The notes below the pieces were generated by a model. It made no database searches, had not been told where the DNA came from, and saw only the letters and a program-made list of their open reading frames with translations. The position numbers were made by a program, and so were the translations under genes. Shown in pieces: positions 1 through 11,762 of a stretch of DNA of 64,000 nucleotides. How positions within the stretch are numbered: the first letter of the stretch is position 1; every line of letters starts with the position of its first letter. Source of the DNA: Monomorium pharaonis (Eukaryota; Arthropoda; Insecta; Hymenoptera; Formicidae); contig NC_050467.1 in NCBI RefSeq assembly GCF_013373865.1, positions 27,736,996 through 27,800,995 of the forward strand. The letters run 5' to 3'.

Positions 1-80
1 AACGCACTTCTTGTCGCACAGCGAGAGATCCGTTTTTCTGCATCGCGTCACTAAGACAGCGAACTGCCTTGTGAAGTTTA

Positions 81-3000
81 GTGTCGGTCGCAACAATCGC
101 AAAAACCGTACAGTCAATCTCGCACACACGGACAAAGACAATGGCATATAGCACCATAAACTCGACTCGCCTAGAACTCCTATCTAAGGACAATTATGAC
201 ACGTGGAGGATACAAGCGGAAGCCCTACTGATAAAAAACGATACCTGGGGCTATGTTTCTGGAGAAAAACCAAGACCAGTCATGTCAACCGACCCGAACA
301 CGAGAGCGTCATCCCAAGCCGCATACGACGCGTGGACTACCGAGGATCGCAAAGCCAGGTCAGATCTCATCCTTTCTATACATCCGTCTGAATTAAAGCA
401 AATCAAAGGTTGTGATACTTCCAAAAGCGTCTGGGACAAGCTGGAATCAATCTACGCGTCCAAGGGGCCTGCGCGCAAGGCAGCCCTGCTGAAGAATCTC
501 ATGCTGCGAAAGATGCCAGAGGATGGGAACGTAAAGGATCATCTAAACGACCTTTTCGACGCAGTGGACAAATTACAATCCATGAACGTCGAAGTCAATG
601 GAGACATGCTCGCCATCATCTTATTGTATAGTCTTCCAGACAGCTATGAAACCTTCCGATGTGCCATAGAGTCTCGTGACGATCTGCCAGACGCCGAGAC
701 ATTAAAGATAAAGATAATTGAAGAGAGCGAAGCCAGGAAACGACGATCACCAGAACGGACGTCCAACGCGCTGCTCGCAAAACAGTCTAGTCGACAAGTG
801 CCAACGCATAAGAATAAGACGGGAAAGGAAAACAAGCGCTCTTCCCCTTCCAGGGAAAAACGAATAAAATGCAACTATTGCAAGAAGAGTGGACACAAGG
901 CTGCAAACTGCTTTGCCAAACGGAACTCCGAATCTAAGACGAGTCACGCGACAGAAACGGCATTATTAACGGATGATACAGGAAAATCAAAGGGATGGTG
1001 CTTGGATAGCGGCTGCACCTCCCACCTTTGTAACGACAAAGAATTGTTCGTCAACACCGCGAATATCTCCAGCGGATTGAAGCTTGCGAACAACGAGGTC
1101 ACAAAAGTCCGAGCGATGGGAGACGTCAGGATAACGGCTTCAGTAAGCAAGGACGAGAGGAAGATAAGGCTCAAGGACACCCTATTTGTCCCGGATATAA
1201 GAACCAATCTTCTATCAGTGGCTAAGATTGTCGACAACCAACACGAAGTGCTCTTCACCAAGAATCATGCCGTTGTTCGGGATACCCGAGGTAACACAAC
1301 TATGATCGCCAAACGTATTAATAATTTGTTCTATTTACAGGAGAGTCCACACCATGCATACGCGGCCACCGACAACGGGCATGCGCGAATCCGAACGTGG
1401 CACGAACGGCTCGGACACCTGAACGCAAGGGACGTCGCAAAGATGTACAATACTCAAGCGGTCATCGGCATGAAGCTCGATTCCAATCTCACTACGATCG
1501 ACTGCAAGATATGCGCTGCGGGAAAGCTTACACAAGCACCGTTTCCAACGAGAGGCCCAAGAACCTCCGGGGTATTGGACATCGTACACACAGACGTATG
1601 CGGACCCATGCGACAGGAATCCGAGGGCGGAGCTCGATACTTCGTCACCTTTATTGACGACTACAGCCGCTGGTGTGAAGTCTATTTCATACGAAGCAAG
1701 AGCGAGGTCCCCGAGAAATTCAAAGAATTCATGAACTTAGCTGAGAGGCAAACCGGACGAAAAATCAAGGCCATTCAGTCCGATAACGGGAAAGAATATT
1801 GTAATGCCACCATGGACGCATTACTCAAGGAACATGGCATCACCCGTCGTTTGACAGTGCCTCATACGCCCGAGCAGAATGGCACAGCGGAGCGCAAAAA
1901 CAGAACGCTCGTGGAAGCAGCAAGATGCATGATCATTCAATCGGGACTACCTCCATCACTATGGGCTGAAGCCATCGCGACCGCCAACTACATACGGAAC
2001 CGGTGCACCACAAAGAGCATAGATTCAGGGACACCCTTTGAAAGATGGACGGATCGACGTCCGAACATCGCACACATGCGGATATTCGGAAGCAACGTAT
2101 TCATTCTGGACAAATCCCCAGGGAAGGGAAAATTCGACCCTCGAGGACAGGATGGTATCTTTGTCGGTTATTCCGATAAGTCTAAGGCGTACAGGGTATG
2201 GAGTCCCAAGGACAAAAGGATCTACGTCTCCCGGGACGTCAAATTCTTCAATGAATTTAATACGAAAGAAACATTCGAGGACATCGTAACGTCAGAAACG
2301 AAGAGCGGTCGTTCCAGGATCTTGAGATTCGAAGAAACGGAAGTAGGACCGAACCAATCAGATACAACAAACGACCAATCAGACGATCATGAACCAGTCG
2401 AAGCAATTACTGAGGACGATGGAGAGACAGACATCGTCGACACGCCCAAACGAAAGGCCGGGCGACCAAAGGGAGCTGTGCGAAAATTAATCGTTCCGAC
2501 CAAAGATTACAATCTACGGAGTCGTACACAAGGTCAAGGACCGACGTCTACGGCCATCGAGCTATCTTCGGACGATGACACGGAGCCACATGAATCCATG
2601 TACGCATTTTTGGCCAGTGAAATCCCGCTGTCACAAGCAATCAACGGCGAGGATGCCTCTGAATGGAAGGACGCCATCCACGACGAGATCGAGAGCCTTG
2701 TAACCAACGACACGTGGGAGCTCGTTGATCGACCCGATGACTGCAATGTCGTAGGATGCCGAATTGTCTTGCGAAACAAATTCCGTGCGGACGGAAGCCT
2801 AGAGAAGAGAAAGGCAAGGATCGTGGCAAGAGGATTTTCTCAGCGGCCAGGAATCGACTTCCAGGATACCTTTGCGCCAGTGGCGCGACTGAGTTTGTTG
2901 AGGATGCTTGTCGCCATATCAGCTCAAACAGGAGCGTCGATATCCCAGCTAGACATTACCTCAGCATACCTACACGGAGACATGGACAATACGGTATACA

Positions 3001-4235
3001 TGGAAGTACCAAAGCTTCTAGACGAGATGCTTGCAAGAATCGCGAGAGACGTCTCCGACAGAAACACGCAGAGCAAGGCAAGGAAGATGCTGTCCAGCCT
3101 TCGACAGGGACATAAGGTCTGCCTATTACGGAAGGCGATATACGGGCTGCGTCAATCCGGCAGACAATGGCACTTTAAGCTCAGCCGAGTACTCAAAGGC
3201 GCTGGCCTAATCCCGACGAACGCCGATTCGTGTGTTTACGTCGACAAGTATAAAACAATATTCTTATTAGTTTACGTCGACGACATCTTGATCGTTACCA
3301 AAGATAGCAAGCGCAAGGACGATATCGTCAAAGCATTGAGCGAACAATTCGCCATCAAGGATCTCGGAGTGGCGAAATACTGCTTGGGTATTGAGATCAT
3401 CAGAAACGGAGATAATATACTTCTCTCCCAGGCAGGTTACATCAAGAGTCTGCTGGCCAAGTTCGAGATGACAGATTGTAAAGGCGCTGCTACACCATTG
3501 ACTCAAGGCTTCAAACCGGTTGCAATAAACCAAGACAACGACATGTCATTGCCTTTTAAGGAGCTTGTGGGGAGCTTAATGTACGTGGCGGTCGCCACTA
3601 GGCCGGACATTAGTCATGCTGTAAGCATGTTAAGCCAATTCAACCAACGTTACGATCGAATCATTTGGAAGGAAGCTAAGCGAGTGCTTAGATATTTGAA
3701 GAGCACCTCTTCCTTAGCCCTATGCTTCAAACCAACCACAAGAGGTCTGTACGGGTACGTCGACGCAGACTGGGGAAATTGCCCACTCGACAGGCGATCG
3801 TACACAGGCATGGCATTTGTTCTCGGCGGAGCTGCAATCTCGTGGGAATCCCGCAAACAGAGAACGGTCGCCCTTTCGTCCACCGAGGCGGAATACATGG
3901 GGCTAACAGACGCAGCGAAAGAAGCTATCTACTTCATCGGATTCTTAAAGGAACTAGGTCTCGACGACCTGACCAACGTCGTCATCTTTAACGATAATCA
4001 AGGAGCAGGGGAACTGGCCCGCAATCCGGTATATCATGGCAGAACGAAGCATATTGATGTGCGATTCCATTTCATTCGTGAAGCGCTCCGCAATTGGTCC
4101 ATACAACTCAGATACAAGCCCACAAATGAAATGCCTGCCGATGTCCTCACCAAGGGACTGACCAGCGGAAAACATGAACTTTGCGTCCGAGGACTGGGGC
4201 TAGACAATGTGTCCGTAGAAAAACATCCACATTGA
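81..4235 (+). CDS. Copia gag-pol polyprotein (intact)
   Basis: This is a 1,384-residue polyprotein in Copia order (gag, protease, integrase, RT, RNase H). The N-terminal gag contains a UBN2-like segment. A CCHC zinc knuckle lies at residues 264-277 (CNYCKKSGHKAANC). The aspartic protease motif DSG is at about 309-311. The integrase follows, with an HHCC zinc region, DNGKEY and a HTPEQNGTAERKNR stretch. The RT catalytic motif YVDD is at 1065-1068. The RNase H carries DADWG and SSTEAEY, as in the family. No stop or frameshift interrupts the frame, and the length is normal for the family. The first ATG at 81 was taken; a second at residue 21 (MAYSTINSTRLELL) fits the usual Copia gag start better and may be the real one. 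Its products would build cytoplasmic virus-like particles, copy the RNA and integrate the cDNA. Confidence 0.93.
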   Translation: MSVATIAKTVQSISHTRTKTMAYSTINSTRLELLSKDNYDTWRIQAEALLIKNDTWGYVSGEKPRPVMSTDPNTRASSQAAYDAWTTEDRKARSDLILSIHPSELKQIKGCDTSKSVWDKLESIYASKGPARKAALLKNLMLRKMPEDGNVKDHLNDLFDAVDKLQSMNVEVNGDMLAIILLYSLPDSYETFRCAIESRDDLPDAETLKIKIIEESEARKRRSPERTSNALLAKQSSRQVPTHKNKTGKENKRSSPSREKRIKCNYCKKSGHKAANCFAKRNSESKTSHATETALLTDDTGKSKGWCLDSGCTSHLCNDKELFVNTANISSGLKLANNEVTKVRAMGDVRITASVSKDERKIRLKDTLFVPDIRTNLLSVAKIVDNQHEVLFTKNHAVVRDTRGNTTMIAKRINNLFYLQESPHHAYAATDNGHARIRTWHERLGHLNARDVAKMYNTQAVIGMKLDSNLTTIDCKICAAGKLTQAPFPTRGPRTSGVLDIVHTDVCGPMRQESEGGARYFVTFIDDYSRWCEVYFIRSKSEVPEKFKEFMNLAERQTGRKIKAIQSDNGKEYCNATMDALLKEHGITRRLTVPHTPEQNGTAERKNRTLVEAARCMIIQSGLPPSLWAEAIATANYIRNRCTTKSIDSGTPFERWTDRRPNIAHMRIFGSNVFILDKSPGKGKFDPRGQDGIFVGYSDKSKAYRVWSPKDKRIYVSRDVKFFNEFNTKETFEDIVTSETKSGRSRILRFEETEVGPNQSDTTNDQSDDHEPVEAITEDDGETDIVDTPKRKAGRPKGAVRKLIVPTKDYNLRSRTQGQGPTSTAIELSSDDDTEPHESMYAFLASEIPLSQAINGEDASEWKDAIHDEIESLVTNDTWELVDRPDDCNVVGCRIVLRNKFRADGSLEKRKARIVARGFSQRPGIDFQDTFAPVARLSLLRMLVAISAQTGASISQLDITSAYLHGDMDNTVYMEVPKLLDEMLARIARDVSDRNTQSKARKMLSSLRQGHKVCLLRKAIYGLRQSGRQWHFKLSRVLKGAGLIPTNADSCVYVDKYKTIFLLVYVDDILIVTKDSKRKDDIVKALSEQFAIKDLGVAKYCLGIEIIRNGDNILLSQAGYIKSLLAKFEMTDCKGAATPLTQGFKPVAINQDNDMSLPFKELVGSLMYVAVATRPDISHAVSMLSQFNQRYDRIIWKEAKRVLRYLKSTSSLALCFKPTTRGLYGYVDADWGNCPLDRRSYTGMAFVLGGAAISWESRKQRTVALSSTEAEYMGLTDAAKEAIYFIGFLKELGLDDLTNVVIFNDNQGAGELARNPVYHGRTKHIDVRFHFIREALRNWSIQLRYKPTNEMPADVLTKGLTSGKHELCVRGLGLDNVSVEKHPH

Positions 4236-4242
4236 GAGGGGG

Positions 4243-4560
4243 TGTTGGATATTCAACACGGCCGCCCTCATCACGCGGTATCCACTTGAGACCTCCCGGC
4301 AGGGGTTCTCGACTGCACCATTGGTAACACTGGCGACGTGGACCAATAATCGATCCCAGCACTCGCGATACCGAGTGCGACTCTATCGATTATACTCATA
4401 TTACTCGAACCGTATACACACTTTCTTTTCTTATTTTTCCTTCTTCAGTTAATACATCCAAATATATCTCTCCACCGTCGAGTATTCAACCGTAATTACT
4501 TTTGTACTCATCGACACCTTGTAATACTGTGCTTTACTAAATACACGAAATCGTGTAACA
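4243..4560 (+). repeat. 3' LTR of the Copia element
   Basis: The LTR begins with the near-palindrome TGTTGGATATTCAACA immediately after a purine-rich tract. A TG...CA end is visible at 4,560, but the right boundary is approximate because the partner LTR is outside the window. It ends at most about 170 bp upstream of the ATG of the RING-finger gene model, so it could affect that gene's transcription (inference). Confidence 0.6.
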
Positions 4561-4728
4561 TTGTCTAAAGTGTTTATTTTCTCGTCGTCACCCACTACCT
4601 CGAGCTTATAGTTTGGCAGTTAATCATTATTTTTATCCGAGGAGGAAAATTTCTTGTGATTAATTTGCTATTCCGTTGCGATTATTTTATTGTAATTTTT
4701 TCTAAAAATATTTTCTTTGCTTTTATTA

Positions 4729-7700
4729 ATGCCAGTTAAAATCACACCACAAAGTACTAGACGCCGGAGACGAAGACGGCGTTGGCGATGCAATTTAGGT
4801 CTCAATGAATGTGAAGGTAACAATTTTTTTCTTTAAATTTACAATTTTATATATTATTAAATTGTTTTTAATTTAATTAGTTATTAATAATTTTGTAGTA
4901 TTAATTTAAATTTATTATATGTTAACATTTTACCATTCCTATAACTTATGATTAAAATTGTGTTGTAATAAATTAAATCACAATAATAAATAAAAGCATA
5001 TTAAATTATGTTTAAAAAAAATACTTAATGTGTAAATAATATGTTTTTCGAATAAGCAATGACAATAATTGAATAATTTTGAACATAATCAGAAATCAAA
5101 ACATTTAATGTTAAATATAAAATTAAAATGTGTATATTAAAAAAGAATAATTTTTTAAATGCTTTTATTTGTTTAGTTACCATTCTTGAAGATATGAACC
5201 AAAGCACTAGCTCTTGTTCTGAAAATACTGACAACAGAAATATTCTGGAAGGTAATATTTCTATTTCTCATTTTAAAGGGATTTGTTATGAAAGATGTTT
5301 AATATTACATTATCGATAATTTTTTAAATTTATTTTTTAGCAACTGCTAATGTCGAGCAGATTAGCGAAAATTCTCATGTTTCAATAGAAAATGTGGATG
5401 ACAGCAATTTAAATAAACATACAGGTAAAACTATAACATTTTACATAAGATTTCTGACAGCAAAGTACAGTATCATTAATTAATATTTTCATTAATTAAA
5501 TGAAAAACAGTCTTTCCTCATATTAAATGTTCTTTGTTATTATTATAATACATTTGTTTAGTTACAATTCTTGAAGATATGAATCAAATCTTTTATTTTG
5601 AAAATATTATTGACAACCAAAATATTACAGAGAATAACATTTTTATTTCTTATTTTAAAATAATTTGTTATGAAATATATTTAATATTACATTATCAATA
5701 ACATTTAATTTTACTCTTTAGTAACAGCTAATGTCGAGCAGATTAACGAAAATTCTCATGTTTCAATGGAAAGTGTGGATGACAGCGATTTAAATAGACA
5801 TACAGGTAAGACTATAACATTTTACATAAGATTTCTGACAGCAAACTACAGTAATTGGTAATATTTTCATTATTAAAATTAAAAACAGCCTTCCCTATAT
5901 TAAATGTTCTTTGTTTTTATAATTATTATTTATAATTTTCAGTATAGTTTTTATTATCTTTATATATAAAAAAAACTTATACATAAAATACATAATTAAT
6001 TTACAGGGTGTAACAAAAAGATGGGGAAATATTTTGTGTGCTTGTAAAGAAGAGAAGGGGGGGGTGATATAAGTGATTTGAGTATTTATAATTGAGTTAT
6101 ATAGGATTAAGAACATTTAATTTAGGTATTACTAGGATTAATAACTAGTTAAAAAGTTAAAAGTTAAATAATAAAAAATCAAATAACAGGCTCCGATAAA
6201 TTAAATCATAAATATATTAAGAAATGCCTATGAGAACCAACACTGGATGTTTGCGTGTACAATAATTTTTATAATAGTTTCCAAGCCTATACGAACTGTG
6301 CGCCGCATATTCGTCGGTTTTAAAATACAGCACTTACATGAAGCCGGAATCCTGATATAACAAATTAAATTGCCAGGCAATTTAACAATTTTTGATGTTA
6401 ACAAACACCTTTCCTTCCTACTGTAAAGAGTAAGTACTATGTTTCAAGACAGACAAATATGCAACGCACAATTCGCATGAGCTTGGAAACTGTTATAATA
6501 AAAATTATTGTACACGTGAACATCCAGTGTTGACTCTCAGAGACATTTCTTAATATATTTATGATTAACTAATAAAATTAAAAAATTAATAACTTTTAAG
6601 GATGTATGGCACATATTTTCAAAATACAGAAAAATTACAGATTGTTTACTATTTTGTGTGTAAAATTACTATCTTGTGTTTGAAAGTAATACAGAAAATT
6701 TGGCAACAATTTGCTGACTGGATCAAAATTATTTCAATAAGAAGTAGAAATGTGCTCTAATGGAAATTTAAAAATGACAGAAATTTGAATTTTTTAATAT
6801 AAATATTTTAAGTATTTAACATTGTTTATATAAAGTTTTATTTTAATGTAGACATCATTAGTTGTTCTTTAAATAAACAAATAATTTTTGTTTATTTACA
6901 GAATGGTAAGTAGTGAACCTCGCGAACCCGAAAATTATGATTTTAATGAAACTTGGCATAAATGTAGAGGGGATAAATACATGAATTTAGAAATTATAAG
7001 TTGGTGCTTATAAAGTGTTTAAAGGGTTGAAACCACTCTTCAAAAATTTAGAGTTTTTGCCTTTTTTCGATATATCTCATAAACTAAACGAAACTATATA
7101 TTTTTTCTAAAAAAATTTTTGCAAAGAAAAAATGTTTTCGAAAAAGTTTTTTTTTTTAAATAAATAGCATAATTAAATAGAAGTACTTATACTGTAAAAC
7201 TTTTGTATGAAATATTTTTTTATATTTCGTTTAGTTTATGAGATATATCGAAAAGACAAAAACTCTAAACTTTTGAAGAGTGGTTTCAACCCTTTAAACA
7301 CTTTATAAGCACCAACTTATAATTTCTAAATTCATGTATTTACCCCCTCTACATTTATGCCAAGTTTCATTAAAATCAGAATTTTTGGGTTCGCGAGGTT
7401 CCCTTGTTAGTTAATTTTTAATGAGTTAATTTTTAACTTTAACTAGTTATTTTTAAAAGATTTTAACTTTAACTTATTAACTTTTTAAAAGAATTATAAA
7501 AAGTTATAAAAAAAATACATTCCCATAAAAACAATTATGTTATTTCAAATAAGTTTAATTTTCAAATAAAATATTCAACTTATTTAATAATCTATATTAT
7601 AATTATTTTGAATAGTCTAACTTAAAAAAATTAGACATTCTAATTTAATATAAATAATGTTTTTCAAAATTAATTTAGTTTATGTTAATTAAATCTTAAC

Positions 7701-9294
7701 GTAACTTTTAACAGTTAGTTTTTTGTTTATGTAACTTTTAACGAAACTAAATTTTGTAAGCTATTAATTTCAACTTAATTTAGTTAAAAAGAATATTAAC
7801 TTACCCAAATACTCTGGATATTACAGTTAACATCTTTGTAATGATGACTATATAGCTCAATTTTGTTAGATATTTTGTTGAAAATAATTCGATAAGAATT
7901 ATTTTCTAAGAAAAAAATATAATTTTTCAATAACAAACATTTTTATACTAAATTCCTTAATTCAGTTATAGTTACATAAGCTCAACGTATAATATAAACA
8001 ATATAATATAATATAAACAATCGAATTGTTTTGTACCAATGTCATAATTATTTACATGAATTTTGAGATTAACATTTTTGTAAGTTTGTTAACAATATAG
8101 TACTTTAACGTATTGTTTATTCAATAGCTGAAACTGTAGAAATTGAAAATATTGATACTGAGGAAAATCGTGACGAAAATGAAGGTAATTAAATATAATT
8201 ATTTTTAAAATTAAGACATACATAAAATTTACATTTTACATACACTCACACGTACGCACAAATACTCATAATATATACATAACAAATATACATATATATA
8301 GGGTGGTCCCTAAATGTTCTACAATATTTTAATACTCTTGAGTACTTACTAGAGCTGTTCTTGTTCAATGATGCCAAAAGCGAGAAAACGCATGCTAAGA
8401 ATTCTTGCGAACCATTTTCAAATAAAAAGGTACATTCAGAAAATAACATTTAAGATCAATTCAGCACACTTGTAAAATAGTCCAAATACTTTCTTTTACT
8501 CGAACAATCAATAAATATTACAGAATTAACATTGACAAAATCATGACGAAGATTGGTTAAAAAGGAAGGTTCCATATCAAGTTAATTTTGTAATATTTAT
8601 TGATTAAACAAGGACAACTATAGCGAGTACTCAGAAGTCTTAAGGGAAGAGTCCTCACATTAGTTCAGGACAAACACTTTATATGACCATGTTTGAAAAC
8701 AGCTTAGTTTTAAAGATACAGGATGTCAATGTTGATGTCAACATTGAAAGAAAAATCATATTTTCTAAAAATTTTGAAAACCAATTTGACAAATTTTGTG
8801 TATGTTTTAGACATGAAAATAAGCGATTTTCGAAATATTTCCTTCAATTTTGATACCCTGTATTTTTGAAACTAAGTAATTTCGGATATGGTCATATAAA
8901 GTTTTCGTTTTGAATTAATGTAAAAAATTACTTTTTAAAATTTTTTAGAACGCTTAAGAATCATCCTGAATGTACATATACATAAAGTAAACCAAATATT
9001 TTTGCAGAAAATGTTTATGAAGTCCCTCATGATGATTATGGTTATTGGAATAACATAGAAGAAGACAAACAAGAAACGCCATTCTTATCCATTAAAAGTA
9101 TGGAAAATATAAGTACAAGTAATTCGTATGAAGAAGGAATATGTATGATATGTTTAATCGAGAAATCTCAGATAGCTTTTGTACCATGTGGACATTTATG
9201 TTGTTGCAAAAACTGCATACAAAAATTATTACAGGAAAAATGTCTTGCATGCAATAACAAATTTGATAGTTACATGTTTATAATAACACCGTAA
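4729..9294 (+). CDS. RING-finger protein, multi-exon gene model
   Basis: I assembled this from exons with canonical borders that are all phase 1-1. They are 4,729-4,816 (ATG, arginine-rich), 5,177-5,251, 5,341-5,424, a second copy at 5,722-5,805, then 8,128-8,184 and the last exon 9,008-9,294 (stop TAA). Every junction keeps the frame. The last exon encodes a C-terminal C3HC4 RING of the IAP/MDM2 spacing: CMIC, then 11 residues, CGH, then CKNC and CLAC. The RING suggests an E3 ubiquitin ligase (family knowledge); the acidic, Asn/Ser-rich N-terminal part is not recognised. The predicted protein is about 200-230 residues depending on which duplicated exon is used. A poly(A) signal AATAAA lies at 9,332. 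The real transcript may skip or add exons. Confidence 0.6.
5177..5424 (+). other. Exon pair 2-3 of the RING gene (first copy)
   Basis: Both exons have good acceptors (TTTAG before 5,177 and before 5,341) and GT donors (5,252 and 5,425). They are 75 and 84 nt long, both starting and ending in phase 1. A diverged second copy lies at 5,562-5,805. Confidence 0.6.
5562..5805 (+). repeat. Tandem duplicate of the exon 2-3 segment
   Basis: The exons and the intron after them (start of GTAARACTATAACATTTTAC) are repeated with about 15-20% divergence. In the second copy the exon-2 donor has been lost (GGTAAT became AATAAC), so that exon is probably dead. The exon-3 copy (5,722-5,805) keeps both splice sites and the frame and may still be used. 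Confidence 0.6.
6203..6568. mobile_element. Hairpin (MITE-like) element in the RING gene intron
   Basis: Two ~110-bp arms are inverted copies (left 6,203-6,310, right about 6,455-6,568) with roughly 85% identity. Both arms contain AACACTGGATGTT and TACAATAATTTTTAT. It has no coding capacity. A non-autonomous DNA transposon is the likely origin. Confidence 0.7.
6915..7401. mobile_element. Long-arm hairpin element with GAACCTCGCGAACCC ends
   Basis: The arms are about 185 bp long, nearly identical and inverted, beginning GAACCTCGCGAACCC and ending GGGTTCGCGAGGTTC. They are separated by about 110 bp of AT-rich sequence. No ORF is present. This is a foldback-type non-autonomous DNA transposon inside the large intron. 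Confidence 0.75.
7410..7810. repeat. AT-rich dispersed repeat, copy 1
   Basis: This segment is rich in TTAACTTTTAAC and resembles 9,405-9,900. A fragment of the same repeat (AGGATTAATAACTAGTTAAAA) lies at 6,128-6,180. The two pieces look like one repeat split by the hairpins at 6,203 and 6,915. Confidence 0.45.
8290..8670. repeat. Imperfect inverted repeat in the intron
   Basis: Weakly matching inverted arms contain GAGTACTTACTAGAGC on the left and GCGAGTACTCA on the right, about 300 bp apart. It is probably an old hairpin element. No coding signal is present, and the boundaries are approximate. Confidence 0.35.
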
Positions 9295-9404
9295 CATAAT
9301 TGTTGGGTAAGACTTTTATTTATCTGTATTAAATAAATATTTTTATTTAACATTTATTAATGATATAGAAGTAGCAAGAAACAAAAAATTTTTTTACATC
9401 TAGG

Positions 9405-9900
9405 ATTGAGTAGTAACTAATTAAAAGGTTAAAAGTTAAATAATTAAGTTAAAGTTAACTTTTAACTTAACTTTGATTAACTTTTAATGAGTTAATTTAT
9501 AAATTTAACTGGTTATTTTAAAACACACAAATTTGAATTTATTAATTTTTTCCAAAGTTCAAATTTTTCTACTTTAAAAAAATTATAAAAAAGGAAACTA
9601 TACATTCTTATATAAAACACAATATTTCTTTGTTATTTTATAAAAACTTATTTTACAAATAAAATATTAAATTTAATGATCCATATTATTGTTTTGCTTT
9701 AAGTAATCTAATTTTTGTAAAATCAACATTTTAATTTAATATAAATAATACTTTTCAAAACTAACCTTTAATTTAACTTAAGTTAATTTAATTTTAACAC
9801 AACTTTTAACTGATTGTGAGTTGATGTTTTGTTTATGCAACTTAACGTAACTAAATTAATTTTATAAGTCATTAACTTTAATTTAATATATTTAAAAAAA
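9405..9900. repeat. AT-rich dispersed repeat, copy 2
   Basis: This shares blocks of sequence with 6,128-6,180 and 7,410-7,810, including TTTTAATGAGTTAATTT and TACATTCT/CCTATAAAA-type tracts. It lies just downstream of the RING gene poly(A) signal. I see no gene from 9,300 to 10,320. Confidence 0.45.
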
Positions 9901-10321
9901 ATAACTTATCTTTGTCTAAATTTATTTCAATAAGTTTTAAAATAAATTTTTATTTATGTTCATCTATTTGATTACAGACAAGAAAAATAAGAAGATGTTT
10001 ATTTTATACCAAAGCGTCAAAAGTCAAAAAATTTCGAATAAGTGCATTAGATTCGAAATCATAAGTAAAAACGAAAGATTGAGGTACTTTTTAAAACTTA
10101 ACTTTATAATTAATTTCTTTAAAAGTTTCAAATTTGAAGTTTGAACTTCGAGAAGAACGAAGAGTGATGCGACCGTGGATGTGACGATGGTCGTTGAATC
10201 GATTTGCATTACCATTTCTCATTATGGACAAAGACCATGTATCGGTGTCAATTTCACTATAGTTGCGCGAAATATCTTGCTTTTGCAGAGTTATGTGGCA
10301 GCTTTATGTAGGGAACGACAC

Positions 10322-10847
10322 GGCACACAGTACGAGGAAACCAAGATCGCGCAATAGAACATGAATTCTCGCAAAAACTCAATTTGTAGAAACTTGTGAG
10401 TTACACCCTTACATCTTGCATCTGAAACTACAATGTTTTAAATATATTTTTTAAATTTGGTATTGAAGATTTTATTTGTAAATTAGTGAATTACAAAAGT
10501 AGGAGATAGTAGAAGTCTAATTTTCATTTTATTAGCTTATTTTATGATTACTCATTACATATTAAAAAATGAATGTCTACTTTTTAAAATAATATATTTA
10601 ATTTGAAATTAAAACAGTAAAGAAATTCCCAAATTATTTGCAACATTTTAAATATGTCAATAATCATATAGTATATGATCGATAGATTATTTTAGTAATA
10701 AGCGTAAAATAATATGTAGTTTCAAATAAAGAATGTAAGAGTGTACAGAATTTTTAGAAACTCACAAGTTTCTACAAATTGATTTCTCAAGAGAATTCAT
10801 GTTGTATTTTTGGCGCCCTAGATCTTGTTTTCCTCCCACTGTGCAGC
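10322..10847. mobile_element. Hairpin element with ~120-bp arms
   Basis: The left arm (10,322-10,440) and right arm (about 10,725-10,847) are inverted copies that share CAATTTGTAGAAACTTGTGA and an AACATGAATTCTC block. The centre is AT-rich and has no ORF. From 10,850 to 11,380 I see nothing that can be supported. Confidence 0.6.
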
Positions 10848-11379
10848 GCGGCGTCGTAAAACTTTCGTTTCTCAAAGATTCAGCTTCTCATTAGATTTGT
10901 TAGATCTACCCTATAGTAGTATTGCAAGCTCTTACAAAGAGAGCTTTAATACAAATTTTAATATTAAAACAATCTCAGCGATCGTAAAAATTACAGCAAA
11001 TTAGATCCAGATTTCATTTACGTAATCACTAGATTTACACATAGTGAAACACGTAGCATTTTATAAAATGTAGTTAGAAAATACTGGATTCACTTTTATG
11101 AAGGCCGTTTTATTACAAATTAGTCGAAGCCAACTCGAAGGGAACTAAAGAAACAGTTAAATTTTAGTTAATCTAGAATCTTAGTTTTATAGAAACTTTA
11201 AACAACACAACTTCAAAAATGTTAATTTTACAGCCTTTGTCTTTCTAAAGTATTGTTGTATGATAAATACTTATTTTTATAACATATACTGCGTCTTGCT
11301 TTACATTCCTGTAATGTAATACCAGATCATTTTCTCTTTTTATCTTTATTGCAAAAACATTAAGAAAAATTTTTTTATA

Positions 11380-11762
11380 GTGAATTCGATTGAATTATAC
11401 TGGCATGCATTGGTGCACATTAAAGCCGATATACACTGATCTAATATAAGTGTGCAAGTAAAATGCAAATATCTCGAATGATGAAATACTTTTACCAAAT
11501 GGCACAATAAGATATATTGAAGATTTTGCAATTTATCCCGTTTATATACTTATGGTGAATATAAAAATTAGTCTTACGCAGAATTTTAAAACTTTATTTT
11601 TTTTAAGCAAACATTAATTAGTAAAAATCAGGTTTTAAAAATTATCTCTTGTAAGAATATTTTTTAAATTCACTATATATCAAACACATATCTTTCCGTT
11701 AATATGTGTACAACGACTTTAATGTGCGCCAGTGCGCACTGGTGCGTCCAATTGAATTCGCT
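11380..11762. mobile_element. Hairpin element with GTGAATTCGATTGAAT-type arms
   Basis: The left arm (11,380-11,450) and the right arm (11,690-11,762) are inverted copies sharing GGTGCACATTAAAG and GAATTCAATT. It is non-coding. From 11,763 to 12,340 no feature could be supported. Confidence 0.5.

Larger units (their letters stand above)
1..4600 (+). mobile_element. Ty1/Copia LTR retrotransposon, left part outside the window
   Basis: The element comprises leader sequence at 1-80, one intact gag-pol reading frame, a purine tract just after the stop (about 4,234-4,242) and a 3' LTR beginning TGTTGGATATTCAACA at 4,243. The 5' LTR and primer-binding site lie left of the window. The LTR right boundary is uncertain: a TG...CA reading gives 4,560 (TGTAACA), but it may extend to about 4,600. 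The target-site duplication cannot be checked. The open frame suggests a recent and possibly active copy. Confidence 0.9.
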
